Notes: generated by a model from the letters alone, not told the origin. A stretch of DNA of 64,000 bases from Hyphomicrobiales bacterium (GCA_021732625.1 JAKFUP010000031.1:1-64000); one strand, 5' to 3'; shown: positions 1-9,477, counted from the first letter of the stretch. Numbers and translations are program-made.

Positions 1-418
1 ACAATTGCTCGGGGTAGCGATCGAGCATCTCTGTCAGCCCGAGCCGCGCGGCAAGCTCATTCAGCCATGCATCATCAACCTTGCCGGCAATTCGTGCCTG
101 AAACGACAAGTTGTCGCCAACCTTGAGACTCGGAATGAGATTGAACTGCTGAAACACCAGGCCGAGTTTTTCGCGCCGTATCAGCGCGCGGTCGTTTTCC
201 GATGCACCGGACATTTTCTTGCCGTCGAGCGTGATCTCACCGTTGTCCGGCTCATCCAAGCCAGCAATCAAATGCAACAACGTGCTCTTGCCGCTGCCGG
301 ACTCGCCGGTCAGCGCCACGGCCTCTCCGGCGGCGACCTGTAAATCCACATCGCGCAAAACTGACAGCATTCCCTGCGGAAGGCTGTAACTCTTGCTCAA
401 CCGCGACACTTTCAGCAT
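1..418 (-). CDS. ABC transporter ATP-binding protein, LolD/MacB-like (3' part cut by window edge)
   Basis: The complement encodes the N-terminal ~139 residues of an ABC ATPase and runs off the left edge. The start is the ATG at 418-416, giving MLKVSRLSKSY. A Walker A loop GESGSGKSTL and a Q-loop region VFQQFNLIP are visible; the ABC signature, Walker B and H-loop would lie outside. The spacing and the wording of the D-loop-proximal region resemble the LolD/MacB/FtsE class that powers lipoprotein release or efflux through an FtsX-like permease. The permease should be the next gene leftwards. No substrate can be assigned. Confidence 0.85.
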   Translation of the reverse strand, partial: MLKVSRLSKSYSLPQGMLSVLRDVDLQVAAGEAVALTGESGSGKSTLLHLIAGLDEPDNGEITLDGKKMSGASENDRALIRREKLGLVFQQFNLIPSLKVGDNLSFQARIAGKVDDAWLNELAARLGLTEMLDRYPEQL

Positions 419-551
419 CAACGCTAACGCTCGCTCGATTTGCAGGATATTCGGTTTCGTTGTGAGAACGCTATACCAACCCGGCGGCTTTTGGCATACG
501 GGAGAGAAGCTGGCCCATCACAATGCGGCCAGCGCCGGGAGGATACTGAAA

Positions 552-1736
552 ATGAAACCGTCAGCGGAATTCGACATCATCGTTTACGGCGCCAGCGGTT
601 TCACCGGCCGCCTCGTCGCCGAATATCTCGCCCAGCGCTACGGCGCCGGCAAGGACATCAAGTGGGCGATGGCCGGCCGCAGCCTCGACAAGCTCGCGCA
701 GGTGCGCGACGAGATCGCCGCGCCGCGTGAAACGCCGTTGATCGTTGCCGACGCGAGCGATGCGGCATCGCTCAACGCCCTCGTGAAGCGAACGCAGGCG
801 GTGCTGACCACCGTCGGTCCCTATCAGCTTTATGGCGAAGAGCTGGTGGCGGCCTGCGCCGCGACCGGCACCGATTATCTCGATCTCTGCGGCGAGCCGG
901 CATGGATGCGCAAGATGATCGACGCACACGAGGCAACCGCGAAAAAGAGCGGCGCACGGATCGTGTTTTCCTGCGGCTTCGACTCGATTCCCTTCGAACT
1001 CGGCGTGTACTTCCTGCAGCAGAACGCAAAAGCGGCGTGGGGTTCGGCAGCACCGCGCGTGAAGGGACGGGTGCGCAAAATGCGCGGTACGTTCTCGGGC
1101 GGCACGGCGGCCAGTCTCAAGGCAACGCTTGTGGCCGCGGCGAAAGATCCCGGCATCGTCGCGCTGCTGAAGAATCCGTTCTCGCTGACACCGGGCTTCG
1201 ATGGTCCGAAGCAACCATCCGGCAACAAGCCGCAATTCGACGAAGACTTGCAGATGTGGAGCGCGCCGTTCGTGATGGCAGCAATCAATACGCGCAACGT
1301 CCATCGCAGCAATGCGCTGCTGGGTCACGCCTATGGCCGCGACTTCATCTATGACGAGATGCTGCTGGCAGGTCCCGGCGAAAAGGGAGAAGCGACAGCG
1401 CAGGCCATTGCCAAGGCGATGGCCGGTCCCGATGCCGCAATGGCTGGCAAGAAGCCCGGCGAAGGCCCATCAAAGGAAGAGCGCGAGACGGGCTTCTATG
1501 ACGTGCTGTTCGTTGCGACCGCCGCAGACGGGCGACAATTGCGTGCGGCTGTCAGCGGCGACAGGGATCCCGGCTACGGCTCGACCTCCAAGATGATTGC
1601 AGAGACTGCGATCTGTCTCGTGCGCGATGCGCGCGACGTGCCCGGCGGCATCTGGACGCCAGGCGCAGCGATGGGAGAGAAGTTGATCGGGCGGCTCACT
1701 GCGAATGCCGGTATGACGTTCAAGATGGAGACCTGA
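552..1736 (+). CDS. Saccharopine dehydrogenase-like NAD(P)-binding reductase
   Basis: A 394-residue protein with an N-terminal Rossmann motif (VYGASGFTGRLVAEYL, residues ~11-26) typical of the saccharopine-dehydrogenase NADP-binding family. Family members of this length include mycobacterial trans-acting enoyl reductases and eukaryotic SCCPDH-like proteins, so a lipid or ketide double-bond reductase is possible, but no substrate can be read from sequence. The reading frame is open further upstream to 393, but the ATG at 552 gives the conserved start a few residues before the Rossmann strand. It is a single gene facing a convergent epimerase-family gene 6 bp away. Confidence 0.8.
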   Translation: MKPSAEFDIIVYGASGFTGRLVAEYLAQRYGAGKDIKWAMAGRSLDKLAQVRDEIAAPRETPLIVADASDAASLNALVKRTQAVLTTVGPYQLYGEELVAACAATGTDYLDLCGEPAWMRKMIDAHEATAKKSGARIVFSCGFDSIPFELGVYFLQQNAKAAWGSAAPRVKGRVRKMRGTFSGGTAASLKATLVAAAKDPGIVALLKNPFSLTPGFDGPKQPSGNKPQFDEDLQMWSAPFVMAAINTRNVHRSNALLGHAYGRDFIYDEMLLAGPGEKGEATAQAIAKAMAGPDAAMAGKKPGEGPSKEERETGFYDVLFVATAADGRQLRAAVSGDRDPGYGSTSKMIAETAICLVRDARDVPGGIWTPGAAMGEKLIGRLTANAGMTFKMET

Positions 1737-1742
1737 CGCCGA

Positions 1743-2597
1743 TCAGTTGCTTTTGATCTTCGCGAGATCGAACGAGAACTGATCCGAACAGAACGCGCCG
1801 CCCTGAAATGCGTCAGCGACTGGATTTGGCGCAATGCCACGTTGCGCCGCCATCGCACGTTCGACATGGTCCCCGGCGCGGCCCTTTGGCTGGTAACCCA
1901 GCTCATACGCACGTGCGTTGTCCCACCACGCACGCGCGTTGTCCGACATGCCGTAGACGATCTCATAGACCAGACCCTGCCGTTCCAGTCCGATCCGTAT
2001 CAGCGACACCAGATCGTCGGGATTGAGCCAGATCGCCAGCCGCCGTTCGTCGATCGGATGGTCATTGAGATTGCCGATGCGGATGCACAGCGCGCCGAGG
2101 CCATGCTTGTAGGCATAGAGCGCCGCCAGCGCCTCGCCAAACACCTTGCTGACGCCGTAACGCGAGTCGGGCAGAACATGCGCATCGACGCCGATCGTCG
2201 TTGAGCGCGGATAAAAGCCGACAGCGTGATTGGACGACGCAAACACGATGCGCTGAACCCGCGCGAGCCGCGCCGCTTCGAACACGTTGTAGGCGCCGAT
2301 GATGTTGGCATTGAGGATCGCGTCCCACGACCCTTCCCCCGAATATCCGCCGAGATGCACGATGCCATCGATGTTTTTCATCATCGCGTGCACAGCAGCG
2401 GCATCGGCGAGATCGGCCTGAATGAAAGTCTCGCCGCGCACGAGGTCGTCCGGTTTGCGGATGTCGCTCAGGATCAGTTCTGGATAGAGCGGCTTGAGCA
2501 GCTTGCGCAATCGCGTACCGATGTCGCCGCTGGCTCCGGTCAGGAGAACGCGCCGCATCGCCGGTGTTTGCCCAATCGGAGCCGTCACGCCGTTCAC
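1743..2597 (-). CDS. NAD-dependent epimerase/dehydratase family oxidoreductase, uronate dehydrogenase-like
   Basis: An extended short-chain dehydrogenase: glycine motif TGASGDIG (residues 20-27), catalytic Tyr147/Lys151 in YGVSK and an SSNHAVGFY segment (121-129) that matches the active-site region I know from Agrobacterium/Pseudomonas uronate dehydrogenase (oxidation of galacturonate or glucuronate to the aldarolactone, EC 1.1.1.203). The start used is a GTG at 2597 whose GTGA overlaps the stop of the GntR gene, implying translational coupling; the ATG at 2558 is an alternative. The coupling to a GntR regulator, with a divergent TRAP transporter, fits uptake and first oxidation of a sugar acid. 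The exact substrate is inferred. Confidence 0.75.
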   Translation of the reverse strand: MNGVTAPIGQTPAMRRVLLTGASGDIGTRLRKLLKPLYPELILSDIRKPDDLVRGETFIQADLADAAAVHAMMKNIDGIVHLGGYSGEGSWDAILNANIIGAYNVFEAARLARVQRIVFASSNHAVGFYPRSTTIGVDAHVLPDSRYGVSKVFGEALAALYAYKHGLGALCIRIGNLNDHPIDERRLAIWLNPDDLVSLIRIGLERQGLVYEIVYGMSDNARAWWDNARAYELGYQPKGRAGDHVERAMAAQRGIAPNPVADAFQGGAFCSDQFSFDLAKIKSN

Positions 2598-3451
2598 CGC
2601 ACCTTGCCGTTCGGCTTGAGATTGATCTTGCTGCTGGTCTTGCGACCGGTTCTGCCTTTCATGCCATCGCCAATGTCGTCGCCAGCAACACCCAGCCGCC
2701 GGTAGCGCTCGCGGCCGTTGAGCAGATGCTTGCGCATCGCCTCACGCGCTTTCTCGGGTGCACGCGCCTCGATCGAGCCAAGGATGATCTCGTGCTCACT
2801 CGCAACCTTGCGAAGATAAGAGCGGTCGTCGATCAGGCGGATGCTCTGCCGCGGAATGATCAGACCGCCGAGATATTCCAGAAATCCAACGAAGCGCCGG
2901 TTGTGCGTCGCCAGAGCGATGGCACGATGAAAGTCGAAATCTTCCTGCACTGCACGATCGTCGCGCTTGACGGCCTTGCTGAACACCGCCGCTGCACGGC
3001 GGATCGCTTTCAGCTCGGCCGCGGAAGCTCGTTCGCAAGCAATCGCCGCCGCTTCCATCTCGACGGCGGTGCGCAGTTCGAGAATCTCGATCACACTACC
3101 GATGGAGCCAAGCCCGTCCGGATGGATCACGTAGGGCTGCTGGGCGGGATCGGCGGTGACGAAAGCGCCCGCACCTTGCCGCGTCATCACCAGCCCGCGG
3201 GCCCTGAGCGCGGAGATCGCCTCGCGCACAACCGTGCGGCTGACGCCCATCGCGGCCATCATCTCCTGCTCGGTCGGCAGCTTCGCGCCCGCCCCGAGCT
3301 TTCCGGAACCGATCTGATCGGCAATTCGCTCGACAACCTCCTCGGTACGGCGTCGCGCCGGACTGAGCGGACGCAGCAAACCCCGCGGCGCGGTGGCTGC
3401 GTCTTTTGGCTTGCGTGAGAGGTATCGTATTGACGCTCGTTGTCCGGTCAT
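2594..3451 (-). CDS. GntR-family transcriptional regulator, FadR/FCD type
   Basis: A 285-residue regulator with an N-terminal winged helix (about residues 38-100, motif KLPTEQEMMAAMGVSRTVVR) and an all-helical FCD ligand domain (about 120-245) carrying the scattered Asp/His residues usual for a metal-dependent acid-binding pocket (DFHRAIA, HEIILGSI). The ATG at 3451 was chosen over a TTG at 3490. The gene overlaps the uronate-dehydrogenase-like gene by 4 bp and is divergent from dctP, so it most likely controls both, responding to the transported sugar acid or its product. A single operator could not be read with confidence in the 109-bp divergent gap. Confidence 0.9.
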   Translation of the reverse strand: MTGQRASIRYLSRKPKDAATAPRGLLRPLSPARRRTEEVVERIADQIGSGKLGAGAKLPTEQEMMAAMGVSRTVVREAISALRARGLVMTRQGAGAFVTADPAQQPYVIHPDGLGSIGSVIEILELRTAVEMEAAAIACERASAAELKAIRRAAAVFSKAVKRDDRAVQEDFDFHRAIALATHNRRFVGFLEYLGGLIIPRQSIRLIDDRSYLRKVASEHEIILGSIEARAPEKAREAMRKHLLNGRERYRRLGVAGDDIGDGMKGRTGRKTSSKINLKPNGKVR

Positions 3452-3560
3452 CGTACAAATTTTGCTAACACCGCCCCAAGGCGGGAGCAAGACGTTTCGA
3501 AGCTTGCTCGCAAGAAGCCCGGTTCACGCGGCCACACCAAGCAAATCAACGGAGGACGTC

Positions 3561-4550
3561 ATGACATACGAATTGCGCCGGCTGCCGCTGGCGATCGCAA
3601 CAATTGCAGCACTTGCCGCTTTCGCCACGCCTGTCTCAGCCCAAACCAAACTGAAATGGGCGCATGTCTATGAGGTTGCCGAGCCTTATCACACCGAAGC
3701 GCTGTGGGCCGCCGAGGAAATAAAGAAGCGCACCAGCGGCCGCTACGAGATCGGCGTGTTCCCGGCCTCCCAACTCGGTAACGAAAACCAGATCAACGAA
3801 GGCCTCGGGCTCGGCACCGTGGACATGATCTATACCGGCACCTCATTCGCCGGTTCGATCCACAAGCCGCTCGCGATCTCCGGCGCGCCGTTCATGATGC
3901 GCGACTTCGATCACTGGAAAGCCTATCGCGACAGCAAGCTGTTCCGCGATATCGCCAAGGGTTACGAGGACAAGACCCGGCACAAGATCGTGTCGCTGAC
4001 CTACTACGGCGAACGCATGGTCACCGCCAACAAGGAGATCAAGAAGCCCGAAGACATGAAGGGCATGAAGCTGCGCGTACCGCCAGCGCCGCTCTACCTG
4101 ATGATGGCGAAGTCGGTCGGCGCCAACGCCACCCCGATTGCGTTCGCCGAGGTCTATCTCGCGCTTCAACAGGGCACGGTTGACGGGCAGGAAAATCCGT
4201 TGCCGACGATCATGGCCAAGAAGTTCTACGAGGTGCAGACCCACATCATGCTGACCGGCCATATCTCCGAATCGCTGCTGGCCATCGCCGGCGGGCACGT
4301 CTGGTCGAAGTTGTCGGACGCCGACAAGAAGGTGTTTGAGGAGGTTCTGACGCAGGCCGCAGCAAAAGCGACAGATCAGATCCGCACCTCGGAACAGAAA
4401 ACCGCGGATGAATTGCGCAAGCTCGGCAAGACAGTGGTGACGGTCGATCGCGCAGCGTTCCGCGAGGCCGCGATCAAGCTGCACAACGATGCCAGCGCGG
4501 GCGCCGGCTGGAGCCAGGCCGAATATGACGCGCTGCAGGCGCTGAAGTAA
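3561..4550 (+). CDS. dctP: TRAP transporter periplasmic substrate-binding protein (DctP family)
   Basis: A 329-residue DctP/SiaP-type solute receptor. The start is the ATG at 3561, behind a GGAGG at 3551, and yields a signal peptide with cleavage predicted after VSAQ (~residue 28). Mature-protein hallmarks include the conserved Arg region KLRVPPAPLYLMM that contacts the substrate carboxylate and the AEVYLALQQGTVDGQENP motif. It delivers an organic acid to the DctQM membrane complex downstream. The uronate-dehydrogenase-like gene across the divergent promoter suggests a hexuronate or related sugar acid, which is inference. Confidence 0.92.
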   Translation: MTYELRRLPLAIATIAALAAFATPVSAQTKLKWAHVYEVAEPYHTEALWAAEEIKKRTSGRYEIGVFPASQLGNENQINEGLGLGTVDMIYTGTSFAGSIHKPLAISGAPFMMRDFDHWKAYRDSKLFRDIAKGYEDKTRHKIVSLTYYGERMVTANKEIKKPEDMKGMKLRVPPAPLYLMMAKSVGANATPIAFAEVYLALQQGTVDGQENPLPTIMAKKFYEVQTHIMLTGHISESLLAIAGGHVWSKLSDADKKVFEEVLTQAAAKATDQIRTSEQKTADELRKLGKTVVTVDRAAFREAAIKLHNDASAGAGWSQAEYDALQALK

Positions 4551-4617
4551 CACCACCGCCCTTGAACAACGCGGTTGCGCTCGTCACAGCCGCGCTTTCT
4601 CCGCCACGGAGCGCGTC

Positions 4618-5193
4618 ATGACAACTGCGATAGAAAAGGCACCCGCCGCACATCCGGATCAACCGGAGCGCCTGATCGTCGCGCAGGACGAAGACATTAT
4701 CATCGAGCATCATCCGGAAGACTGGCTGGCTTTCGTCCTGTTCTGGAGTCTGGCGTTCATCGTCTTCCTGCAATTCTTCACGCGCTACATTCTCAACGAC
4801 AGCCTTGCCTGGACCGAGGAGATCGCGCGCTACGGCCTGATGTGGCTGACCTTCATCGGCGGCGCGGTCGTGACCCGCAAGAACAGCCATATCGCGGTCG
4901 AGCTGGTATCGAACCTGATGAAGCCCGGCCCGGCCCGCACGTCGCTGCTGGCCGCGGCCGATATGGTCACACTCGGCTTTCTGGGCCTGCTCGCGTATTT
5001 CTCCGTCTCGATCATCGAGCGCATGCACTACCAGCGCATGACGGTGTTCGAGGTGCCGATGAGCGCGGTCTATGGCGGCGTCGGCCTCGGATGCTTCCTG
5101 ATGTTCGGACGGCAGCTCTGGGTGGTGTGGCAACACTACAAGCAAGGGTGGCGCAGGCCGCACGAACTCACCGACCAGATCAAGGCAGATTGA
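4618..5193 (+). CDS. dctQ: TRAP transporter small permease (DctQ family)
   Basis: A 191-residue four-helix membrane protein. The helices start near residue 37 (AFVLFWSLAFIVFLQFF) and the family motif WTEEIARYGLMWLTFIGG follows. A ~35-residue acidic cytoplasmic N-terminus precedes the first helix. DctQ couples the periplasmic receptor to the DctM sodium/proton-driven channel in the inner membrane. It lies 67 bp after dctP and 12 bp before dctM, in one operon. Confidence 0.92.
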   Translation: MTTAIEKAPAAHPDQPERLIVAQDEDIIIEHHPEDWLAFVLFWSLAFIVFLQFFTRYILNDSLAWTEEIARYGLMWLTFIGGAVVTRKNSHIAVELVSNLMKPGPARTSLLAAADMVTLGFLGLLAYFSVSIIERMHYQRMTVFEVPMSAVYGGVGLGCFLMFGRQLWVVWQHYKQGWRRPHELTDQIKAD

Positions 5194-5205
5194 GCGGACG
5201 ATCAC

Positions 5206-6486
5206 ATGGCAATTATGGTCTTTCTGTTTCTGGTCGTGCTGCTTGCGGGCATTCCGGTCTTTATCGCGCTGGCCGGATCGTCGCTGATCTACACCCACTT
5301 CATCGCTGGCATTCCGGACTTCGTCATCTTGCATCGCATGGCCGGCGGCATCGACAGCTTTCCGCTGCTGGCCGTGCCGTTCTTTATTCTCGCCGGCAAT
5401 CTGATGAATTCAGCCGGTATCACCAACCGTATCTATGATTTCGCGGTGGCGACCTGCGGCTGGATGCGCGGCGGCCTCGCGCATGTGAACATCTTCGGTT
5501 CGGTGATCTTTGCCGGCATGTCCGGTACCGCGATCGCCGACGCGGCCGGCATCGGCACCATCGAAATCAAGGCGATGAAGGATCATGGCTACACCACCGA
5601 ATTCGCGGTGGGTGTCACGGCCGCGTCCGCAACGCTAGGCCCCATCATCCCGCCGTCATTGCCGTTCGTGATCTACGGAATGATGGGCAACGTCTCGATC
5701 GGTGCGCTTTTTCTCGGCGGTTTCATCCCCGGCCTCGTGATGACGGCTTTCATGATGCTGTACGCTTATTATTGCGCTCGCAAATACAACATGGGGCCGG
5801 ATCAGGCGTTCAACTGGGGCGTCCTCGGCCGCACCTTCGTCGCAGCGCTTCCGGCGCTCATGACGCCCGCTCTCATTGTCGGCGGCATGACTTTCGGCTG
5901 GTTCACGCCGACTGAAGCAGCGATCGCCGCGTGCACATGGGCGCTCATTCTTGGCACGCTGCTGTATCGGTCCATGAGCCTGAAGCAGTTCTACAAGGTG
6001 ACGATGGATACGGTGGAAACCACCGCCGGCGTGCTGCTGATCGTCGCCGCCGCCTCGCTGTTCGGCTGGGTTCTCACCACCACGCAGGTCACCGAGCGGG
6101 CCGCCGAAGCGCTGTTACAACTGACAAACAACCGCTACGCTATCCTGTTTCTGATCAACATCCTGCTGCTCGTCGTGGGATGTTTTCTCGAACCGATTGC
6201 ATCGATCAGCATTCTGGTTCCGATCCTGATGCCGATCATCCTCAAGGTGGGCATCGATCCGGTCCACTTTGGCGTCATGATGACGCTGAACCTGATGATC
6301 GGTCTGCTGCATCCGCCGCTCGGCATGGTGCTGTTCGTGCTGTCACGGATCGCCAAACTGTCGATCGAACGCACCACGATGGCCATCGTGCCGTGGCTGA
6401 TTCCACTGTTGATGTCGCTGGTGGCGATCACGCTGCTGCCGGAGCTGACGCTGTGGCTGCCGCGCACCATGGGCATGCTGAAATAG
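5206..6486 (+). CDS. dctM: TRAP transporter large permease (DctM family)
   Basis: A 426-residue, about 12-helix DctM subunit, the ion-coupled transport channel of the TRAP system. Family signatures include FFILAGNLMNSAGIT near residue 60, GSVIFAGMSGTAIADAAGIG near 104 and ATLGPIIPPSLPFVIYG near 143. The length is normal for the family. The last codons sit inside a perfect 16-bp tandem duplication that repeats the C-terminal codons and stop signal, so the original stop may have been copied. Operon dctP-dctQ-dctM. Confidence 0.93.
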   Translation: MAIMVFLFLVVLLAGIPVFIALAGSSLIYTHFIAGIPDFVILHRMAGGIDSFPLLAVPFFILAGNLMNSAGITNRIYDFAVATCGWMRGGLAHVNIFGSVIFAGMSGTAIADAAGIGTIEIKAMKDHGYTTEFAVGVTAASATLGPIIPPSLPFVIYGMMGNVSIGALFLGGFIPGLVMTAFMMLYAYYCARKYNMGPDQAFNWGVLGRTFVAALPALMTPALIVGGMTFGWFTPTEAAIAACTWALILGTLLYRSMSLKQFYKVTMDTVETTAGVLLIVAAASLFGWVLTTTQVTERAAEALLQLTNNRYAILFLINILLLVVGCFLEPIASISILVPILMPIILKVGIDPVHFGVMMTLNLMIGLLHPPLGMVLFVLSRIAKLSIERTTMAIVPWLIPLLMSLVAITLLPELTLWLPRTMGMLK

Positions 6487-6503
6487 CGGCATGCTGAAAT
6501 AGC
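6472..6503. repeat. Perfect 16-bp tandem duplication over the dctM stop codon
   Basis: GGCATGCTGAAATAGC occurs at 6472-6487 and again at 6488-6503 without mismatch. The first copy supplies the dctM stop TAG; the second repeats it in the 3' untranslated region. It looks like a slippage duplication. Confidence 0.9.
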
Positions 6504-6660
6504 AACGGCCGTAAACCCGACTCATGACGCGCGAGGTCATGGTTTAGCGGCGCGTTTGCCGCCATCCCCACATTTACATTGCAGTCCGGGCATCCCAAGA
6601 TCGTGCGCCCGTTCGTCTCAAGGCAAAGGGCCAATGAAAAACGTCCGGGACTGAAACCGC

Positions 6661-7950
6661 ATGCGTCTTCCCTTTTTCTACGGCTGGATCGTCGTTGCCG
6701 TCACGTTCGTCACCATGGGGATCGGCGTCAACGCGCGCACCTCGTTCTCGCTGCTGTTTCCGCCGATCATTACCGAATTCGGCTGGCCGCGCAGCTTAAC
6801 TGCAGGCGCGTTCTCGTTTGGCTTTATCATCTCTGCGATCATGGGTCCGGTCATCGGGCGCGTGATGGACAAATACGGTCCGCGCGTCGTGATGGAGTTT
6901 GGCACCGTGTTGATGGGCGCGGGCCTTCTGCTGTCGCCGCTAACGACGCAGCCCTGGCATCTCTATCTCACCATCGGCGTGCTGGTGGGTATCGGCAGCA
7001 TCTGCCTCGGCTACTCGGGTCAATCGCTGTTCCTGCCGAACTGGTTCGTGCGCAGGCGCGGGCTCGCGGTCGGCATCGCGTTCGCCGGGGTCGGCATCGG
7101 CTCGATCACATTGCTGCCGTGGATGCAATCCATGATCGAAGCGGTCGGCTGGCGGCAGGCGAGCTTCACGTTCGGTGTCATCGTTCTGGTGGTGCTGATG
7201 CCGATCAACCTGCTGCTGCGCAAAAGGCCGGAAGATATCGGTCTGTTGCCGGACGGCGAAAGCACAGCGGCCGCGGCGGCTGCGCCGATTTCGAACATCG
7301 TCGATCCAGCGTGGGCGGCGATCGACTGGACGCTGGCGCGCGCGATGCATACCGCGCGGTTCTGGTGGCTGACATCCGGCTTTTTCGCCGGATTGTATGT
7401 CTGGTACGCGGTGCAGATTCACCAGACCAAATATCTGCTTGAGATCGGTTTCGATGCGCAGTTCGCCGCTTTCGCGCTTGGCCTCGTCAGCTTCGCCGGC
7501 ATCCCGGGACAAATCCTGCTTGGTCATTTGTCGGATCGCTTCGGGCGCGAGGCGATCTGGGCCACCGCGTGTTTCGGTTTCGCGATTTGCTATCTGGCGC
7601 TGATCGCGCTGCAGGCCGCTCCCTCGCCGCTATTGCTTTACGTCATGGTGCTGGCGCAAGGCTTCCTCGGTTATGGACTCACCTCGGTGATGGGCGCGGT
7701 CGTGCTTGAAATTTTTCAGGGCAAGAGCTTCGGCGCAATCTTCGGCACCGTCATGCTTGGTGCGTTGATTGGCGGCGCTGCCGGTCCATGGCTGACCGGC
7801 TTGCTCTACGATCTGCTCGGCAGCTACACGCTGGCGTTCTGGATCGGCGTCGGCATGAGTTTGTTTTCAGCATTCGCGATCTATATGGCGGCGCCGCGCA
7901 AGGTCCGTGCGGTCGCCGGACAGATCGTGCAGTTGCAGGCGGCAAAGTAA
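6661..7950 (+). CDS. MFS transporter, oxalate/formate antiporter or monocarboxylate type
   Basis: A 429-residue, 12-helix major facilitator. Starts MRLPFFYGWIVVAVTF, the YGW motif typical of the OFA/monocarboxylate branch. GPVIGRVMDKYGPR (loop 2-3) is the MFS signature A, with GHLSDRFGRE as its second-half repeat. A variable central loop lies around residues 195-225 (rich in Ala). The carrier is probably a proton-linked organic anion transporter in the inner membrane. It starts 174 bp after dctM and is followed by an amidase, so uptake or export of an amide-derived acid is possible but unproven. Confidence 0.85.
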   Translation: MRLPFFYGWIVVAVTFVTMGIGVNARTSFSLLFPPIITEFGWPRSLTAGAFSFGFIISAIMGPVIGRVMDKYGPRVVMEFGTVLMGAGLLLSPLTTQPWHLYLTIGVLVGIGSICLGYSGQSLFLPNWFVRRRGLAVGIAFAGVGIGSITLLPWMQSMIEAVGWRQASFTFGVIVLVVLMPINLLLRKRPEDIGLLPDGESTAAAAAAPISNIVDPAWAAIDWTLARAMHTARFWWLTSGFFAGLYVWYAVQIHQTKYLLEIGFDAQFAAFALGLVSFAGIPGQILLGHLSDRFGREAIWATACFGFAICYLALIALQAAPSPLLLYVMVLAQGFLGYGLTSVMGAVVLEIFQGKSFGAIFGTVMLGALIGGAAGPWLTGLLYDLLGSYTLAFWIGVGMSLFSAFAIYMAAPRKVRAVAGQIVQLQAAK

Positions 7951-8033
7951 CTATCGCAAACATCAAATCGACAGCCCGCATCGTTGACGCGCGCGCCTGA
8001 GAATGATGATCTCCGCGCCGTCTGTCGGGAGAA

Positions 8034-9473
8034 ATGAAGAATGAAAGACGCTGCATGAAAGAGTTCGGCAACTACGACGGCCTCGGCCTCGCCGCACTGG
8101 TGAAGAAAGGCGACGTCAGCGCAACCGAGCTCCTCGACGAAGCGATTGCGCGAACCGAGGCGATCGATCCGAAGATCAATGCCGTCGTCGTCCGCCATTA
8201 TGATTACGCGAGGAAGCAGATCGAGACAGGTCTACCGCAAGGGCCGTTCACCGGCGTCCCGTTCCTGATGAAAGATCTCAACTACGTCGCCGGCACCCGC
8301 ACCACATCCGGCGCGTCGCTGTTCAAGGATTTCATAGCCCCGATCGATCACACCATCAGCAAGCGCTTCATGGCTGCCGGCGTGACTATCTTCGGCAAGA
8401 GCGCGTCCCCGGAATTCGGCCTGATGCCGACCACGGAAACGCGGCTGTTCGGCGCGACCCGCAATCCGTGGAATCTGGCGCACTCGTCGGGCGGGTCATC
8501 CGGCGGCGCAGGAGCGGCGGTCGCGGCCCGCATCCTTCCCGTCGCCCATGCCACCGACGGCGGCGGTTCGATCCGCATTCCGGCCTCAGCCTGCGGCGTG
8601 TTCGGCCTGAAGCCGACGCGCGCACGCACGCCGCTCGGCCCCGAGCGCGGCGAAGGCTGGGGCGGATTTTCGGCCGGGCACGTGATCAGCATCAGCGTGC
8701 GCGACAGTGCGGCGATGCTCGATGCGATACACGGCCCGGAAGTCTCAAGCCCCTATCAGGCGCCGCCGCCGGAGCGCCCCTTTCTCGACGAAGCCGGCCG
8801 CGATCCCGGCAAGCTGCGCATCGCGTTCACCGGCCGATCGGCGTTTGGCGACGCTATCGATCCGGAGATCGCAGCGGCCGTGCGTGACGTGGCGCAGCTA
8901 CTCGAAACTCTCGGCCACCACGTAGATGAACGCGCACCACAATTGCCGCAGGACCCGGCCCGCACGATCAGCACCATCGTTGCGGCGAACACAGCTTTGG
9001 TCGTACGGCTCGCCGAGCAGAATCTTGGCCGCCCTGTAACCGAAGACGACTTCGAGCGATTGACGCTCGCCAGCGCGCGCAACGGCAACAATGCGGCCGC
9101 TGCCGCCTATGTTGAGGCGCAGCTCCATGCGTTTCAGATTTCCCGCGCCGCCGCTGAGTTCGCACAGACCTGCGACGTGTTTCTGTCGCCAACGCTATGC
9201 CTGCCACCACTCAGGCTCGGCGAGATCGACACCATGGCGGACGACCTGTCGCCGATCGCCGCGCTGATCCGCCGCTATATCCCGGGTACCAACATGGCCA
9301 ACATGTCGGGGCAGCCGTCGATGTCGGTGCCGCTGGCGTGGAACTCTGCCGGCCTGCCGCTCGGCATGATGTTCACGGCGCGGTTCGGCGACGAAGCCAC
9401 CCTGTTTCGTCTGGCCGCGCAACTTGAGCGGGAACGGCCATGGCGCGACCGCAAGCCGCCAGTTTGTGCCTGA
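8034..9473 (+). CDS. Amidase signature family hydrolase
   Basis: A 479-residue amidase-signature enzyme. The Ser-cisSer-Lys triad is visible: Lys80 in FLMKDLN, cis-Ser155 in GGSSGG and nucleophile Ser179 in DGGGSIRIPA, with the usual 24-residue spacing between the serines. The closest everyday annotation is amidase or 6-aminohexanoate-cyclic-dimer-hydrolase-like; it is not an obvious GatA since no gatB/gatC is adjacent. The ATG at 8034 follows GGGAG; an internal ATG at 8055 is an alternative. It lies 83 bp behind the MFS gene. Substrate unknown. Confidence 0.88.
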   Translation: MKNERRCMKEFGNYDGLGLAALVKKGDVSATELLDEAIARTEAIDPKINAVVVRHYDYARKQIETGLPQGPFTGVPFLMKDLNYVAGTRTTSGASLFKDFIAPIDHTISKRFMAAGVTIFGKSASPEFGLMPTTETRLFGATRNPWNLAHSSGGSSGGAGAAVAARILPVAHATDGGGSIRIPASACGVFGLKPTRARTPLGPERGEGWGGFSAGHVISISVRDSAAMLDAIHGPEVSSPYQAPPPERPFLDEAGRDPGKLRIAFTGRSAFGDAIDPEIAAAVRDVAQLLETLGHHVDERAPQLPQDPARTISTIVAANTALVVRLAEQNLGRPVTEDDFERLTLASARNGNNAAAAAYVEAQLHAFQISRAAAEFAQTCDVFLSPTLCLPPLRLGEIDTMADDLSPIAALIRRYIPGTNMANMSGQPSMSVPLAWNSAGLPLGMMFTARFGDEATLFRLAAQLERERPWRDRKPPVCA

Positions 9474-9477
9474 CATT

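Noticed and set aside
3452-3560. GntR operator in the udh/dctP divergent gap
   Set aside because: Several partial TGT/ACA half-sites, none forming a clear palindrome.
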